Assembly (NCBI GenBank): GCA_051000345.1
Contig: JBPCOJ010000067.1
Coordinates: 20,424-84,423 of the forward strand
DNA length: 64,000 nucleotides
Reading direction: 5' to 3'
Origin: JBHENC01 sp051000345
GTDB lineage: Bacteria > Acidobacteriota > Blastocatellia > Pyrinomonadales > Pyrinomonadaceae
Shown piece after piece: positions 63,092 to 64,000 of this stretch. The notes below the pieces were generated by a model. The model had not been told where the DNA came from, made no database searches, and worked only from the letters and a program-made list of their open reading frames with translations. Both the position numbers and the translations under genes were made by a program. How positions within the stretch are numbered: position 1 is the first letter of the stretch; every line of letters begins with the position of its first letter.

Positions 63092-63303
63092 TGCGATACG
63101 CAATCGTTATCGAGAAAGCCGAAAACAACTACGCCGCATATATTCCCGATTTACCGGGATGTGTCGCCGCCGCAGATACCATCGAAGAAACAAAACAACT
63201 ATTGCGGGAGGCCGTTGAAATTCATATTAAAGGCATGAAGGAAGACGGGCTGCCGATCCCTGAGCCGACAGTACAAACCGATTACCTTGAAATCGCCGCG
63301 TGA
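63091..63303 (+). CDS. hicB: HicB-type antitoxin (locus 2)
   Basis: A 70-residue HicB-like antitoxin, coupled to hicA by a TAATG overlap. YAIVIEKAENNYAAYIPDLPGC, then a helix (ETKQLLREAVEIHI) and EDGLPIPEP match locus 1 closely (shared MREDGLPIPEP-type end). It should pair with the HicA at 62897, and cross-talk with locus 1 is possible. Confidence 0.94.
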   Translation: MRYAIVIEKAENNYAAYIPDLPGCVAAADTIEETKQLLREAVEIHIKGMKEDGLPIPEPTVQTDYLEIAA

Positions 63304-63317
63304 AAATTTAAGAAACA

Positions 63318-63983
63318 GTGATAAAGATTCCTACAATGCCGAAGGGCGCAGAGCCGGAAGAACTCACCGCACAGGGTACGGACGAGCATTTGAGTTTGCG
63401 CGCCTCAATGGGTTGGGTCGAAGTGATCGCCGGTTCGATGTTCTCCGGCAAGTCCGAAGAACTCATACGCCGCCTGCGCCGCGCCAAGATCGCGCGCCTT
63501 AAAGTGCAAGTCTTCAAGCCCGAAATAGACGTGCGTTATTCCGCCAATCACATTGTTTCTCATTCCGAGATGCGCCATGAATCCGGCGCGGTCAAGTCTG
63601 CGCGCGAACTGCTCGCCGAAGTTCTGCCTGCAACGGAAGTCGTCGGCATCGACGAAGCGCAGTTCTTCGACGCAGACCTCATCGAAGTGGCAAACGAACT
63701 CGCGCATCGCGGCGTGCGCGTCATCATCGCCGGACTCGATCAGGATTACACAGGCAAGCCTTTCGATCCGATGCCGCAGCTACTAGCCATCGCCGAATAC
63801 ATCACCAAGACGCACGCGATTTGCGTTCGCTGCGGCCAGCCTGCAAACTATTCGCAGCGCATTTTTGAATCGGAAGAATTGGTCGCCGTCGGCGCAGGCA
63901 ATATGTATGAAGCGCGCTGCCGCCGCTGCTTTGTGCCGCACACAGACGCGCCGACTTCCTATATCACGGAAGTAGAAGATTAA
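63318..63983 (+). CDS. tdk: Thymidine kinase
   Basis: Tdk phosphorylates thymidine in the pyrimidine salvage pathway. Walker A is GSMFSGKS, followed by EELIRRLRRAKIA, the DEAQFF catalytic region, and a zinc-binding C-terminal lasso domain (CVRCGQP, CRRCF). The 221 residues from the GTG at 63318 include an N-terminal extension of about 30 residues; a start at 63408 (MGWVEV) would match the usual family N-terminus better, but no ribosome site is clear at either place. It is 15 bp from hicB. Confidence 0.93.
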   Translation: MIKIPTMPKGAEPEELTAQGTDEHLSLRASMGWVEVIAGSMFSGKSEELIRRLRRAKIARLKVQVFKPEIDVRYSANHIVSHSEMRHESGAVKSARELLAEVLPATEVVGIDEAQFFDADLIEVANELAHRGVRVIIAGLDQDYTGKPFDPMPQLLAIAEYITKTHAICVRCGQPANYSQRIFESEELVAVGAGNMYEARCRRCFVPHTDAPTSYITEVED

Positions 63984-64000
63984 AGTTTCCAAGCATCGAA

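Noticed and set aside
1..64000. tRNA, rRNA, CRISPR array, prophage or intact transposase
   Set aside because: I looked for T-loop words with acceptor stems, regularly spaced repeats and transposase or phage proteins and found none that hold up.

Overview
The window is bacterial chromosome of fairly high GC, packed with genes on both strands. Signal peptides, a porin-like beta-barrel protein and a heptosyltransferase-type enzyme point to a Gram-negative (diderm) cell. Three features together suggest an acidobacterium, perhaps class Blastocatellia: a fused E2-E1 2-oxoglutarate decarboxylase, a CarD regulator with a primary sigma factor and c-di-AMP operon, and many intergenic palindromes. That assignment is inference; there is no rRNA or tRNA gene to anchor it, and no prophage, CRISPR array or intact transposase was seen.

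Layout. 1-4.2 kb: a truncated metallo-beta-lactamase-fold hydrolase diverges from a secreted DUF885 protease-like protein and a secreted unknown. 4.2-5.3 kb: a palindromic repeat and two accessory genes, one with a nuclease-like motif. 5.3-9.2 kb: the giant kgd gene of the TCA cycle. 9.5-13.2 kb: a membrane zinc-ribbon protein, a Tat-signal protein paired with an amidase, and three small unknown genes. 13.2-20.9 kb: cheA, nusB, ribH, an RHH regulator with a small membrane protein, two beta-oxidation-type genes and a rhomboid protease. 21.2-29.4 kb: a co-directional run cheW - HEAT-repeat protein - cheR - cheB - mutS2 - Uma2 nuclease. 29.5-35.1 kb: dnaG, rpoD and a B12-binding radical SAM protein. 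35.2-41.9 kb: an alpha/beta hydrolase, aroB, an M3-type peptidase, a candidate small RNA, then glmM. 42-43.8 kb: cdaR and cdaA, which form a c-di-AMP operon with glmM. 44-46.7 kb: an M50 protease and a divergent MreB. 47-50.5 kb: a porin-like protein, pstB and phoU. 50.8-53.1 kb: carD and a CNNM/CBS transporter. 53.1-53.9 kb: a MITE and an AP2-like gene. 54-59 kb: eno, gpmI, a receiver protein and a glycosyltransferase. 59-64 kb: two hicAB toxin-antitoxin loci around an M20 peptidase, a LeuA-like enzyme and a YjjX-type NTPase, then tdk.

How the genes work together. Central carbon metabolism (kgd, eno, gpmI) and housekeeping information genes (nusB, dnaG, rpoD, mutS2, carD) alternate with signalling. 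The Che genes make a complete core (A, W, R, B) split over two loci, without a receptor; an orphan receiver lies 30 kb away. cdaA-cdaR-glmM ties c-di-AMP to the cell wall precursor pathway.

The best leads for new biology lie between the genes. They are a 99-bp MITE with a perfect 9-bp target duplication, a three-hairpin RNA candidate with its own promoter upstream of the M3 peptidase gene, and several families of palindromic intergenic repeats, two of which sit inside operons.
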